64,000 bases of DNA from Papilionanthe hookeriana x Papilionanthe teres (GCA_022702705.1 CM040434.1:22734001-22798000), one strand, 5' to 3'. Counted from the stretch's first letter, positions 20,793-31,515 are shown. Translations and numbers: made by a program. The notes: generated by a model not told the origin, from the sequence alone.

Positions 20793-23175
20793 GGAGAGGG
20801 TGGAGGGCCTCCCAGGGGGGTTCAAGGCTTGGGATCAGCTGCTTAGGTCAAGGGAAGAACAGCCATGGTGGCCATTGGGCATGGGGCAGCTCAGCAAGGT
20901 GGAATTTCAATGTTCGGCTCTTACCCATGTCTCGGCCATGGTGTTTTCCGGCGGCCTGGTGGCTGGCAGGCCAGGCACTGGTCACCATCTTGTTCAGGTA
21001 GGTCAGGGCTGGGGTTTAGTGTAGGCAATTGGCCATGGACATGTGTAAAGGGCTTGGATTAAAATGGTATGGGGAGAGGCTCATTTTGGGTCCAAATGGG
21101 TCAACCCACCATTTTGGGTTTGGTGCACCCTTCCAAGTTCTGGTTTTGGGCTGGGAGGATCATGTGAGTCAACCTACCAAAGGTAGTGAAGTCCACATCA
21201 AGGATTAGGTGGCAAAGTATGGTTTAGAGTGTATCATGTTTAAGGTAAAAAGGGCTTAAAAAAGGTTTAAGAAAGAGATCCCCTCTCTTGCCATTAATGG
21301 TTTGTAGAGGTGGAAAGTGGATTCCATGGCTCTCATGGCTCCTATGGGGCTCATGCATGGCTTCATGGCTTGCCTATGGCTTGCACATAGCTTGGCTTAC
21401 TTGTATGAAAATGGATTTTGACATTTTTTATAAATGTATGAGAGGTTAACATGAAGCTTGATTTAGAATAAATTTATATTAGATTGGAACTTTAGGGATG
21501 GTTTTAATTGAATTCATGATGAAGAAGAGTGTCATATGGGCTTTGTATGAATTTTGAGCCTTTAAAATTTAGTGAAGATGGGCTTTTAAAATGGTTTAGG
21601 GAAGTGGGCTTTTGGATTTTAAAATGGAATTTAGGATGAAAGTTTGGTAAAGGCTTGGGCCAAATAATTGTTGGGTTTGGTTTAGGGATGTTTCATGAGT
21701 GATTTGGAATAAATTTGAGGTGTTTTGGGCTTGAATTGGGTTGGGTTTGGGTTCATTTGGTACATGGGCCAATGTAAGTCAAATTAGGCTAATTTGGGCC
21801 AATGTTGGGCTAGGGTTGAAATTGATGTAAAATTAATGTTTTAAAATGTTTATGGGAGTCTTTCGAAGAGGTTTTGACTTTGGGTGGGTTTTGATTTTGG
21901 GGTTTGGGCTTATTTGGGTTAGGTTTGGGTTTATGTCAAAATTGGGCTTTTTGGTTTTGGATTGAATTTGAGTGGGGTTTGAATTCAAATTTTGGCCAAA
22001 TCATGTTATCATTTTGTTTTTAGGGATGTTAGGGAAGGTTTAGAAAAGATTTGGGGTTAATTGGAGTTGAATTGGGTTAGTTTGGGCTAGGTTTGGGTCA
22101 TGGGTCCAAATTGGGCTTTAAGGCCAAAAGTGAAATTGGATTCAAATGTCAATCAAATTGGACTTGGATCTGGTCTATATTGGTGTTAGGAATGTTAAAT
22201 TGAAGTTTAGAATTGAATTGGCCCAGAATTTGGGTCAATTGGGTAGGTTTGGCTTGACATTGGGTTCACTTTGGGTTAAAATGGGTCAAATTGGGGGTTT
22301 TGACAAAAGTGGGGTAAATTGACAAAATTTGCTTATGGTGTAGTTGAACGAAATGAAATTGGGAATATTTGGGATTTTCTGAAATTTTTTGGGAATTTTC
22401 TGAATTTTTGGATTTTTGGGTCAAGAGGGGTATTTTTGGTATTTGGAGGGTATTGGGAGGTATTTTTGGAATTTTTGGTATTTTTGGCTATGGATGATCA
22501 ACTTTATTGGTGAGGAAATTTTCAAGGTTAACTTTGGGGAATTTTGGGTGATTTGGAAATTTTGAAAATTTTGAGTAATTTCAAGGGCTTTGGGTAGGCT
22601 AGGCGGGTGTACGGTCCCAGGGGTCAAAAATTGAAAATTTGCAAAATTGAAGATTGAGTGAATGTAAGTGGAATGAAGTCATTTTGGTTGAGCCATGAAG
22701 CCATATCAAGCCCACATGAGCCATGAAGGGACTCATTTGAGGCACCCATCTATGTTGTTCCTAACCCTCTTGCGCGAGGGCTTAGGGGTTAAGGACCATC
22801 CATGTGAATCACTTTCATGAGTCAGGAGGTCAAGTTGGGTATGGGTGTGTTTTTAGGAGGTGTGTGAAAGTGTAGTGTATAAGTGTAGTGTGTGTGTAGG
22901 TCAGCCCTCACCAGACCAGACCACCCGAGGCGGTCCTAAGGCCGAAGAGTCCTATAGGGACTCATACTTTAAACTTCCACATTTGATTTCGACCCTCTAA
23001 GTGATTAGGGGTCTACGACAAGTTTGTGGAGTTTGCGGGGAGTTAAGAAGTGGTTTGAATTTCTAAGTGGTGGGTCCCAATTCTAATCCTCTAAGATACT
23101 CAAAGGAAAAGCCTAAGGCTAGATCCTAAGTACTAAAGAGAAGAAGAGGAGACCTCATCAAAAATGAGGTCAACA

Positions 23176-23190
23176 AATGGACCCCCAATA
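23176..23190 (-). other. Element B polypurine tract
   Basis: Minus strand TATTGGGGGTCCATT directly before the 3' LTR start TGTTGACC. Element C has the identical 15 bases at 61009-61023. The following 23191-23580 has no gene; it shares words with C 61024-61360 (for example the CACTGGGGAGT segment). Confidence 0.7.
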
Positions 23191-23589
23191 GATGTGGTGA
23201 GCTGACGGAGCACACCAAGCGTATTGGTGTTGACCGAAGCGATCAACAAAACCAACACAAACGTCCAAGTGACAAACTTAGGACAAAGTAGAAGAGTTTC
23301 CACTGGGGAGTGTCAAGTATATCTCTGAGACTGGAGATCCCTGAACACTCGCTGGGGAAAGGAAAAGGAGGTGAATCCCAAATCTCATGATCTGAGGGAA
23401 TTCAATTTAGATTTTATTTTGTTTTAGTTTAAGTTTTGATGTGTGAGCTCGGATTTCATTTTGGAGTTTTAATTTAGATTGAAGTTATGTCAACATTAAT
23501 TTGAAGGGATTTGAACTTGAAGTGAAAATTGGAATTTTGTGGTTTTAGATGTGACATCTTCAACCTCAAAAGAAAAATGAATTGATTGG

Positions 23590-24960
23590 ATTGAACCATT
23601 ACAATGAGGAGCGAACTCAGAGCAATGTAGTATTGGATGTAAAATCCTTAACCTCAAGAGTTTGATTTTGATGTATTTCATTGCGATAGGGAAAGAATCC
23701 TAAAGCAATGCAGTCTCGGATGTAAAATCCTCAACCCCAAGAATTTGATTTTGATGTATTTCATTGCGATGGGGAAAGAATTCTAAAGCAATGCAGTTTC
23801 GGATGTAAAATCCTCAACCCCAAAAGTTTGAATTTGATGTATTTCATTGTGATAGGGAAAGAATCCTAAAGCAATGCAGTTTCGGATGTAAAATCCTCAA
23901 CCCCAAAAGTTTGAATTTGATGTATTTCATTGCGATAGGGAAAGAATCCTAAAGCAATGCAGTCTAGGATGTAAAATCTTTAACCCCAAAAGTTTGATTT
24001 TGATGTATTTCATTGCGATAGGGAAAGAATCCTAAAGCAATGCAGTCTCGGATGTAAAATCCTCGGCCCCAAAAGTTTGATTTTGATGTATTTCATTGCG
24101 ATAGGGAAAGAATCCTAAAGCAATGCAGTCTCTGATGTAAAATCCTCAACCCCAAAAGTTTGAATTTGATGTATTTCATTGTGATAGGGAAAGAATCCTA
24201 AAGAAATACAGTCTTGGATGTAAAATCCTCAACCCCAAAAGTTTGAATTTGATGTATTAAAGCAATGCAGTCTCGGATGTAAAATCCTCAACCACAAAAG
24301 TTTGATTTTGATGTATTTCATTGCGATAGGGAAAGAATCCTAAAGTAATGTAGTCTCGGATGTAAAATTCTCAACCCCAAAAGTTTGAATTTGATGTATT
24401 TCATTGCGATAGGGAAAGAATCCTAAAGCAATGCAGTCTTGGATGTAAAATCCTCAACCCCAAAAGTTTGATTTCGATGTATTTCATTGCGATAGGGAAA
24501 GAATCCTAAAGCAATGCAGTCTCGGATGTAAAATCCTCAACCCCAAGAATTTGAATTTGATGTATTTCATTGCGATAGGGAAAGAATCCTAAAGCAATGC
24601 AGTCTATCCTCAACCCCAAGAATTTGAATTTGATGTATTTCATTGCGATAGGGAAAGAATCTTAAAGCAATGCGAGTCTCGGATGTAAAATCCTCAACCC
24701 CAAAAGTTTGATTTTGATGTATTTCATTGCGATAGGGAAAGAATCCTAAAGCAATGCAGTCTCGGATGTAAAATCCTCAACCCGAAAAGTTTGATTTTGA
24801 AGTATTTCATTGCGATAGGGAAAGAATCCTAAAGCAATGCAGTCTCGGATGTAAAATCCTCAACCCCAAAAGTTTGAATTTGATGTATTTCATTGCGATA
24901 GGGAAAGAATCCTAAAGCAATGCAGTCTCAGATGTAAAATCCTCAACCCCAAGAATTTGA
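23590..24960 (-). repeat. 83-bp tandem repeat array in the B 3' UTR
   Basis: About 16 copies of an 83-bp unit; for example GCGATAGGGAAAG starts at 23683 and its variant at 23766. A few units are truncated (near 24245 and 24604). Each unit carries inverted arms CATTGC/GCAATG with inner arms TAGG/CCTA. It lies between the AlkB ORF and the polypurine tract. Tat/Ogre elements are known for hypervariable 3' UTRs with satellite-like arrays. Not coding: 83 is not a multiple of 3. Confidence 0.95.
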
Positions 24961-25241
24961 ATTTTGAAGGGTAATTGATTTTGCAAAGATTTGCAGTGTT
25001 GAATTTTGGTGTTTCGAGAATTTCATGAAAGTTGTAAAAGATTTTTGTGTGGAAGGAAACAAATTAGGAGGGAATATGTAGATGCTACATATCCCATTCA
25101 AAAGAGTTGGTTGAAAGTTGCTAGTTTGGATTGGATATAATTCCCTGCCATCAGATTCGAATCGAAAACCTCATGGCTCTGTGTCAATGGAATCAACCGC
25201 CTCCATCCCAGACAAGGGAGAGAGTAGAACGAATTGGATTT

Positions 25242-25448
25242 CAGATTTGGAAGGTTGAGTTTGAATTTGATTGAGGTTTGATTTGAAATTTGGAAAGATT
25301 GAATTTGAATTTGATTGAGATTTGATTTGAGATCTGGAAGATCGAATTTGAATTTGATTGAGATTTGATTTGAGATCTAGAAGATCGAATTTGAATTTGA
25401 TTGAGATTTGATTTGAGATCTGGAAGATCGAATTTGAATTTGATTGAA
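25242..25448 (-). repeat. 43-bp tandem repeat in the B 3' UTR
   Basis: Four to five copies of a 43-bp unit containing GATCTGGAAGATCGAATTTG; phase points at 25331, 25374 and 25417. The unit is unrelated to the 83-bp unit. The stretch 24961-25241 is non-coding. Confidence 0.85.
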
Positions 25449-25589
25449 AATTTGTGGTCATTTTGTTTGTCTTTTAACGATTCAAATTTTATTTTATCGT
25501 GAATTTGGAGTTCATCATCTTTTTATTTAGATTTTTAAGGAAAGTTTTCGTTTATTCTTTTTTTTGTTTCTTTTCTGTTCTTTGTTCGA

Positions 25590-25898
25590 AGTTCATTTAA
25601 CTTTAATGGCGTTTCTCAGTCAACTTGCACAAAAGAGGTGAAGGCCAAACGCGTGACATGGTCACTTTCATTCCAATCATGTTGAAGATACATCATACAA
25701 CTCGATCTGGAATACATCTCATACAATCCATATAGATTCAAAACGGACTATGTATGATCTTTGTCGATCCATCCAAAAAGGTATCTGTCAAAAATGTCTG
25801 AATAGTGAGGTACATGGTTAATAACATCACCTTCCAAGCCATCCTTGGCAAGAATGCCGTATGGATGTACGTTGGAGGTGTGATATTTTCCAGGTAAC
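25590..25898 (-). other. Conserved 3' UTR block after the AlkB ORF
   Basis: Shared with element C 63385-63711 although the neighbouring satellite arrays are unrelated. Common words are GGCGTTTCTCAGTC/GGCGTTTCCCAGTC, CATACA clusters, GTCTGAATAGTGAG and CACCTTCCAAGCCATCCTTGG. No open frame. It may hold a 3'-end processing or packaging signal, which is inference. Confidence 0.6.
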
Positions 25899-27374
25899 TC
25901 ACAGCTCGTAAGGCCGGAGGCTCTCAAGCTCCTGGTTTGGCTGGAAGTGGTAAGGTGCTTTCCTGTCGTCCATCCTTCTGAAAGTAACTGAGATCCGCTT
26001 CATCGGTACTCCCGGTATGCAATGTTTAGCGACATCTGCTCCGTTGCCCTTCAGTATCATGACGGAACCTACCGGTAATGGTATCTTTACTCGGCCCTCG
26101 GAACTCACCCGGGCCTGCTATCCGGAGGTCGGATCCGAACATGATATTACATTCGTTCGTAAAAGAAACGTGCGTAAAGGTCCGACAAAGTCGTGGTGAT
26201 CTATGTGCGGGGGTATGCAGTCACCCTTCTTGTAAATGTTAATGATGCAACTGTTGGGTATGCAATATGCCGACAGTATCCTCCATGCTATCATCCCTTT
26301 TACCATCCTTTTGATGACTAATGGCATTAGATCCACCTGGCCTTGACGGAGTATCCCCGGCGGGTTTCCCTTCCTGTCTTCTGCGAAGTTGTAGCAGCAT
26401 CCACATTGTATTGTAATTCTACCTTTCCCTGGCATCCATCTCCGGGGTTCCGAGTAAGTGTTTTCTCTTAGGCGGCCCGCTCTACCCATTCTTTTCAAAT
26501 CCCGGATGTAGTCCACGATTTGTTGTTGTTCGTATTCTGAGAACACGTTTGTATGTAGCTCGAGGCCTTCTAGTTTATTGATCATCATGCCTCTGATTCT
26601 CTCGAAGTATTCAAAAGTTTTCTTCTCGACATTTTGCATTCTTTCTAGGTCGTATACTGGAATAATTTGCAAATGGCGAGGCCTGGTGACGTACTGTGGG
26701 ATATACGGCTCAATCCCTTCACGTTCTCCTGCATACCTCGGCTCCTCGGGGATGGTGTCCGTCGGGACATCCTCCTGGGTTGCTTCTGCAACAAGGTTAT
26801 GCATTACTGGTGGCTTTATGTGATGGCGTGGTAGCCTTCCTTCTTCTGTTCTTCTTGAGATTTCCCTGGTCTCTTCTGTTATCCTCGGAGCTGGCCTCCT
26901 TCCTTCAGGTACCTGGTGAACTGGCGTCCTTGAAGTATACGTACTGGCAGTAGCAACTGCCTCGTCGCGCTAGTCCGCTGCTAGTTTAGTTAACATCTTG
27001 CGGATACGATGATTTTTATTTCTTCGTTGAGTTGCTGTGAGAGTAGCTCTTCGTACTTCTTGAATTTTTGTGGGCGCGGCGCTGACAAGCCTGCCCTCTG
27101 CTGTAGCGACTACAGACTTGATTCTCTTGTCTTCTGTAGTGCTTGTTTTCCTTTTCTTGCCGCTGGAGTGGTGGCTTGGGCCACCCACTTTCATTACTGT
27201 CTGACTGGGCAGTTCCTTTCGGTCAACTAGGACCCAGTCACTTTCCTTGTATTGCAGGCCTGCTGGTGCGAAGTCTGAGTCAATCTCTATTATCGCTCCA
27301 TCTTTCACCCTCTTTTCGTCGAGTGCAAGGCTTACACCATTTCTAAAGTTCGGGACCAACCGCTCGTTCGACAT
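25899..27374 (-). pseudogene. AlkB/ALKBH9-10-like 2-oxoglutarate dioxygenase ORF of element B (env position)
   Basis: From the ATG at 27374 one frame spans 491 codons to the TGA at 25899. It is broken by a TAG at 26972-26970 and a frame excursion at about 26180-26120. The C-terminal 300 residues follow the plant ALKBH9/ALKBH10 RNA m6A-demethylase pattern: LEGLELHTNVF, GKGRITIQCGCCYNFAED, GNPPGI, NIYKKGDCIPPHIDHHDF (Fe ligands H390 and D392), GNGADVAKHCIP (third Fe ligand His) and KRISVTFRRMD (the RxxxxxR that binds 2-oxoglutarate). Within the excursion the conserved CNIMFG and GPGEF words sit in the neighbouring frame, so a 1-nt loss and a 1-nt gain cancel. The N-terminal 190 residues are basic and resemble the element's ORF1. 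Position after integrase suggests expression from a spliced RNA. Inferred job: demethylating element RNA or repairing nucleic acid. An unrelated host gene insertion is unlikely because element C has it too. Confidence 0.9.
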
Positions 27375-27378
27375 TTCC

Positions 27379-27402
27379 CTGCGAAAAGACAAGGAAAAGG
27401 AT
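27379..27402 (-). promoter_or_regulatory. Candidate 3' splice site ahead of the AlkB ORF
   Basis: The minus strand shows a pyrimidine-rich run and then TCGCAG/GG; the AG is at 27380-27379 and the ATG starts 4 nt later at 27374. The upstream 280 bp (27676-27393) has no coding content and is U/A-rich on the minus strand, as plant introns are. It fits a spliced env-like subgenomic mRNA. Confidence 0.55.
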
Positions 27403-27676
27403 CGGGGGTCATACTTAAGAACAAGAACATTAAGAAAATGTTTATTAAAGACAGCTTTTTTTATATTACTTTTGTATTTTTAAATTTAACAGGAATGAAG
27501 TGGGATAAGATCAAGAAAGAGATTTTGATATGGAAGAGAAAATAAGGAAAACTTTATTATCATGATTTTATTTATTTTTTTTTAGCCCATTTTTTATTTT
27601 TTTTGGGTTCGGACCCAATCATAAGTAATTACTTCACCCGTGCTTCTAGGGATGAAAAATTCATTCCTTTGAAACA

Positions 27677-28810
27677 TTAGATAGCGTAATACTTTTTCAA
27701 GTATCGTCCATTGATCGGAAGCATATGTCGTTCTCCTTGGCAATTCACTAGCTGGTAGGAGCCTCCTGAGTAGACTGCCTCAACCACAAACGGCCCTTCC
27801 CAAGTGGGTTCAAATTTTACTCCTATCTTGCGGTGTGTAAGAATAGGTCTTTTGAGAACGAGAACTAAGTCACCAACTTTGAAGGTTCTTGGGCGAACCA
27901 ATCTGTCATGGGCTTGAACCATCTTAGTTTGGTATAGTTCTAAATTCTCGTCTGCGCTGCAAGTCTTTTCCCTTCCAGGGCTTTCTAATTCCTCTAGTCG
28001 TAATTTGGCATTCTCTTCTGTCGTGATTTTGTTTGCAACTCGCAATCCCGAGTGAAGGAAGCCGGACCTCTAAAGGTAACATCGCCTCGGACCCATACAC
28101 CGCAGCGTAAGGTGTAGCTTCGAGTAGGAGTTCGAAGGTTGTCTGGTAGGCCCATAAGGTTTCTAATAACTTCTTGTGCCAATTTCTCTTATTATCATCC
28201 AAGGTTTTCTTTCAGATTTGAATGAGAGTTTTATTAAAAGCCTCAGCCAGGCCGTTTGCTCTTGGGTAGTAAATTGTTGAATATCGCCAGTCGATTCCGT
28301 GTCTCCTCACAAAGTTGTTGATTTGTGTGCTTCTGAATGCTGACCCATTATCTGAGATGATTCTGCGCGGCACTCCGAAACGGTAGACAACTTGGTTCTT
28401 GAAAAACTGTAGCACGTGGTGTGCTTTCACTTCTCTAAGTGGAACCGCTCTCGCCCACTTGGAAAAGTAATCTGTAGCCGCAAGAATGAAGCGATGTCCT
28501 TTTGAAGATGGTGGTTCTATTGGACCCACTATATCTGTGCCCCAACATTCAAATGGCCATGACGCAATTGTCGGATGTAACACATTCGGAGGTTGGTGTA
28601 GAACTACTTCGTGCACTTGGCATTAGTGACAGCTCTTGGCGACTTTCATACAGTCGGTCATCATCGAGGGCCAGTAGTACCCTGGTCTTTTAATTTTCAT
28701 TTTCATCTTCGGACCCGACTGGTGAGCGCCACAGAGTCCTGAATGCACCTCTTTAACAATTTCACGAGCCTCGGACCCGCTCAAGCATCTTAGCCACATC
28801 TGGTCAAAAG
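27677..28810 (-). pseudogene. Element B integrase
   Basis: The zinc module (HSGLCGAHQSG then CMKVAKSCH-stop-CQ) lies at about 28770-28620, with a TAA at 28625-28623 inside its CxxC. The core 28616-28212 has WGTDIVGP (D), ISDNGSAF (D) and NGLAEAFNKTL (E), so the DDE triad is intact. After a TGA at 28212 the same frame continues (LLETLWAYQTTF). After a frameshift near 28045, the C-terminal domain follows (RTFKVGDLVLVLKRP, FEPTWEGPFVVEAVY) and stops at 27677. The enzyme inserts element cDNA. No chromodomain is seen, consistent with the Tat lineage. Confidence 0.9.
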
Positions 28811-28925
28811 ACCTCCTGTATAATGTATTATTTATTAATGGGTAGGACAGAGTTCTTTTCTTGATCTGATGGGCTAATGACCTATAGTCTGGTAGTTTTC
28901 CTGTTTGCAGGTAATCTATTAATGG

Positions 28926-29744
28926 TTATCGCCAATCTTCTGTGTTTTCTATCACTGTTGCAACCGATTCTTCTTCTTTTCTCGATTTGTGTATTGTGTC
29001 TATGTCGAGCCGTGATAGGACCCGATGTCCGTGAACTGACACTTCCACTGATTCATCTTGCAAGCAGGCAAATTCTTTTGCTAGACGGGCTAACGCATCT
29101 GCTAAAGCATTTTCCTTTCTGGGAATTTTGTAAATTGTCACATTTGGAATCTGTTCCAACAACTGTATGGCATACTGGAAGTATTGCTCGAGTCTTGGCT
29201 TTAAAATTCTGTACTGTCCGGCAATCTGCTGAATGATTAACTGCGAATCCCCGTAGATGTTGATGTTCGTTATCCCCATTTGAATAGTTAATTCCAGTCC
29301 TATTATGAGGGCTTCGTATTCTGCTTCGTTGTTTGTACACGGCTCTGTTAAGTGGTAGGAGTATCTTAACATCCCCCGCTCCGGTGTTATAAAGATTAAT
29401 TCGATCCCCGCCTTACCCGGCACTATCACTCGAGATTCTTCGTCTTTGTGTGTCGAAGATGCTCCGTCGAAATATAATTCCCAACGTCGATCATCAGGGT
29501 CTTCTAAACTCATTATTTGTTCGTCTGGCAAGTCGTCATTAAGAGGAGATTCTGCCGGCAAAGGGTGTGCTGTGAGGAAGTCTGCTAAGACTTGTCCCTT
29601 TACGGCACGAAGAGGCACGAAAGTTATATCGAATTGCAATAATATCATTGACCATCTGGCGAGTATGCCAGAAAGCGTTGGATGGGTCATCAAGTATTGC
29701 AATGGATTAAATTTCGAGATCAGGTTGACCTTATGAGAGAGCAT
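28926..29744 (-). pseudogene. Element B second (archaeal-type) RNase H
   Basis: 272 open codons. The first part is the end of the RT-associated RNase H (WSMILLQFDITFVP, KGQVLADFL). After a linker comes a second RNase H with ELYFDGASS (D), NNEAEYEALI (E), GDSQLIIQQI (D) and NALADALARLA (D), so all four acidic positions are present. An additional RNase H of archaeal type is a hallmark of Tat-lineage retrotransposons. It would degrade the RNA strand during reverse transcription. Confidence 0.9.
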
Positions 29745-30154
29745 GTAGTGCCTGAGCTTTTGAGCGCGAAGATCGAGGCCAAACAGTGCTTTTCAATTGC
29801 GGGATACTTTATTTCCGTCGGAAGTAAACGACGGCTTAGGTAGTAAAGAGCATTTTCTTTACCCTCATCATTGGCTCAGGCTAACAGGGCTCCGAGTGAG
29901 TCGTCTAAAGCCGCGGTATAAAGTATCAATGGTCTACCCGAGACTCGGGTCGCTAAGATAGGAGGTGTCATTAAATATTGTTTAATGTCCTCGTAGGCCC
30001 TCTGGCATTTCTCTTCCCAAATAAATTTGGCGTCCTTTTTAACTAGTGCCGAGAAAGGCTGACACCTACCTGACAAGTTTGAGATAAAGCGTCGAAGATA
30101 TGCCAACTTCCCTTGAAAAGATCGTAGTTGTTTTAAGGTTTTGGGAGGTGGCAT
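29745..30154 (-). pseudogene. Element B degenerate first RNase H (tether)
   Basis: 30154-29876 is open: PPKTLKQLRSFQGKLAYLRR (RT connection), then FSALVKKDAKFIW, then LILYTAALDDSLGALLA. The first catalytic Asp expected in this stretch is not present, as is usual when a second RNase H has taken over. 29875-29745 is frame-broken. Confidence 0.8.
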
Positions 30155-30202
30155 TTCTAAGATAGCTTTAATCTTTTCCAGGTCGATTTCAATTCCATGA
30201 TG

Positions 30203-30800
30203 TCAGACAATGAATCCTAAGAATTTCCCGGAGGTGACGCCTAAGGCGCATTTTAAGGGATTCATCTTAAGGTTAAATTGTCTTAATCGTTCGAAAACAA
30301 TTCTCAAATCATATAGGTGGTTGTCCTTTACTTTGCTTTTGATGACCACATCATCCACGTAGCATTCGACTTGATTGTGGATGAGATCATCAAAAATTCT
30401 TGTCATCGCTCTCTGGTATGTTGCTCCTGCGTTCTTCGATCCGAATGGCATCACCGTGTAGCAATATACTCCGATCGGCGTTCGAATGTCGTAAGTTTTT
30501 CATCTTCGGAGCCATTTTTATCTCGGTTGTATCCCGAAGATCCATCCATGAATGAGAATATTTCATGTGTTGAAGCAATGTCGACCATTAATTCGGGATC
30601 GATAGAGGGAATTCATCCTTTGGACATGCCTTGTTTAAATCTCCGAAATCCACAAAAATTCGATCGACCATTCTTCTTCCCGATCGGTACCACATTGGCT
30701 AGCCAAGTCGGGTATTGTTCTTCACGGACAAATTTGGCGTCTATTAGCTTTTTAACTTCAGCTATGACTTGCTCGTTCGATTTCTAGACGCATTCTTCCG
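30203..30800 (-). pseudogene. Element B reverse transcriptase
   Basis: 30454-30203 is open and contains MPFGSKNAGATYQRAM and the catalytic YVDDVVIKSK, then LRQFNLKMNPLKCALGV. Upstream, in shifted frames, 30780-30460 shows EEQYPTWLANVVPIGKKNGR, FVDFGDLNKACPKDEFP and FSFMDGSSGYN. At least two frameshifts are present around 30500-30580. This is the Ty3/gypsy RT with the YVDD site, unlike the MDDF of the Athila elements. Confidence 0.9.
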
Positions 30801-30876
30801 GGACCTTGTCCGACCGGAACGAAGCGGGATCCACTCCTAGCTTATGGATTGCGACCTCGGAGCTAAACACGGCATC

Positions 30877-31515
30877 TCATCGTAGCTCCAAGCAAAACGA
30901 GTCTTTAAATTCCATTAATAACTGGATTATTTCTTCGGAGTCTTCTTTATTGAGTAAGGAGCTAACAAAGGTATGTTTAGGCTCTTCACTAGTACCTAAG
31001 TTAACTTCCGTTAACTCATCTATTGTAGATTTAATCTCTTCTTCGAATTCTGGTGGAGCGTCCCCAATTTGTAAATCTTCGAGTTCTTCTGTAGCTTCCA
31101 TGCAGTTTCCATTAGACTCGCAAGTGACAACCAAGTAAAATTCAGTATCGTCAACTGATCCTACTATGCCGAATCCGAGACCATGCTTTGAATTGGGTGG
31201 CCAACCGGAGTTATTCCATAAATTTTCAAAACGTTGTGATTGACCTTTTGTCCATTGTCGAGGTAAGAAACCACGCTGAATTAAATTTTGAACACAGGGA
31301 GAGTACCACTCAAAAGGTAATTCCATTAATTCTAATGAAGTGACATCTTCAAATTGTACATTATTTTCAGCTTTGGAGGAGGGAGCACCACGGTAGAATT
31401 TGATGGGCTTTGCACCGCCGCTATGTACCTCTTTGACCACCATACCCTCGATCTTATTAGAATGAATCGGGGTCAGGGTCATAGTATGTACATAGTGGTT
31501 AATCTTCTCGTACAT
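30877..31515 (-). pseudogene. Element B protease-RT linker
   Basis: 212 open codons between protease and RT, ending with IIQLLMEFKDSF, the usual approach to the RT domain. Residues 92-110 (WNNSGWPPNSKHGLGFGIV) are tryptophan- and glycine-rich; the second half is very acidic. I do not recognise a domain. Ogre elements are reported to have an intron near this point; I could not place splice sites with confidence. Confidence 0.6.

Larger units (their letters stand above)
15765..23175 (-). repeat. Element B 3' LTR (7.4 kb)
   Basis: Plus strand runs from TGTCGGCG to GGTCAACA, so in element sense it starts TGTTGACC and ends CGCCGACA. Contents along the plus strand: a U5/R-side region with AT-rich DNA, an AATTT-type simple-repeat tract (17740-18130), a GC-rich stretch (19980-20200), the promoter (TATA near 20790), a G/T-rich low-complexity region full of TTGGG and TTTGGG words (21500-22600), and a terminal hairpin (23153-23173). 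No gene: open frames that recur in the other LTR do so because LTRs are copies, and they change length between copies. Confidence 0.9.

Noticed and set aside
20711..21062. Overlapping plus-strand open frames, repeated at 41539-41801
   Set aside because: They recur only because the two LTRs are copies; lengths change between copies, the solo LTR and element C do not keep them, and no domain is visible.
23590..24960. Regular 83-bp repeats suggesting a CRISPR array
   Set aside because: The whole unit repeats, with no unique spacers, in a plant retrotransposon 3' UTR; it is a tandem satellite array.
26578..26953. Plus-strand open frames opposite the AlkB ORF
   Set aside because: Antisense shadows of the AlkB coding frame with no protein features.
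28877..29236. Plus-strand 119-codon frame
   Set aside because: Antisense of the second RNase H and its C-terminal extension; no independent support.
30317..30787. Plus-strand 156-codon frame
   Set aside because: Antisense of the RT domain, whose motifs are clear on the minus strand.
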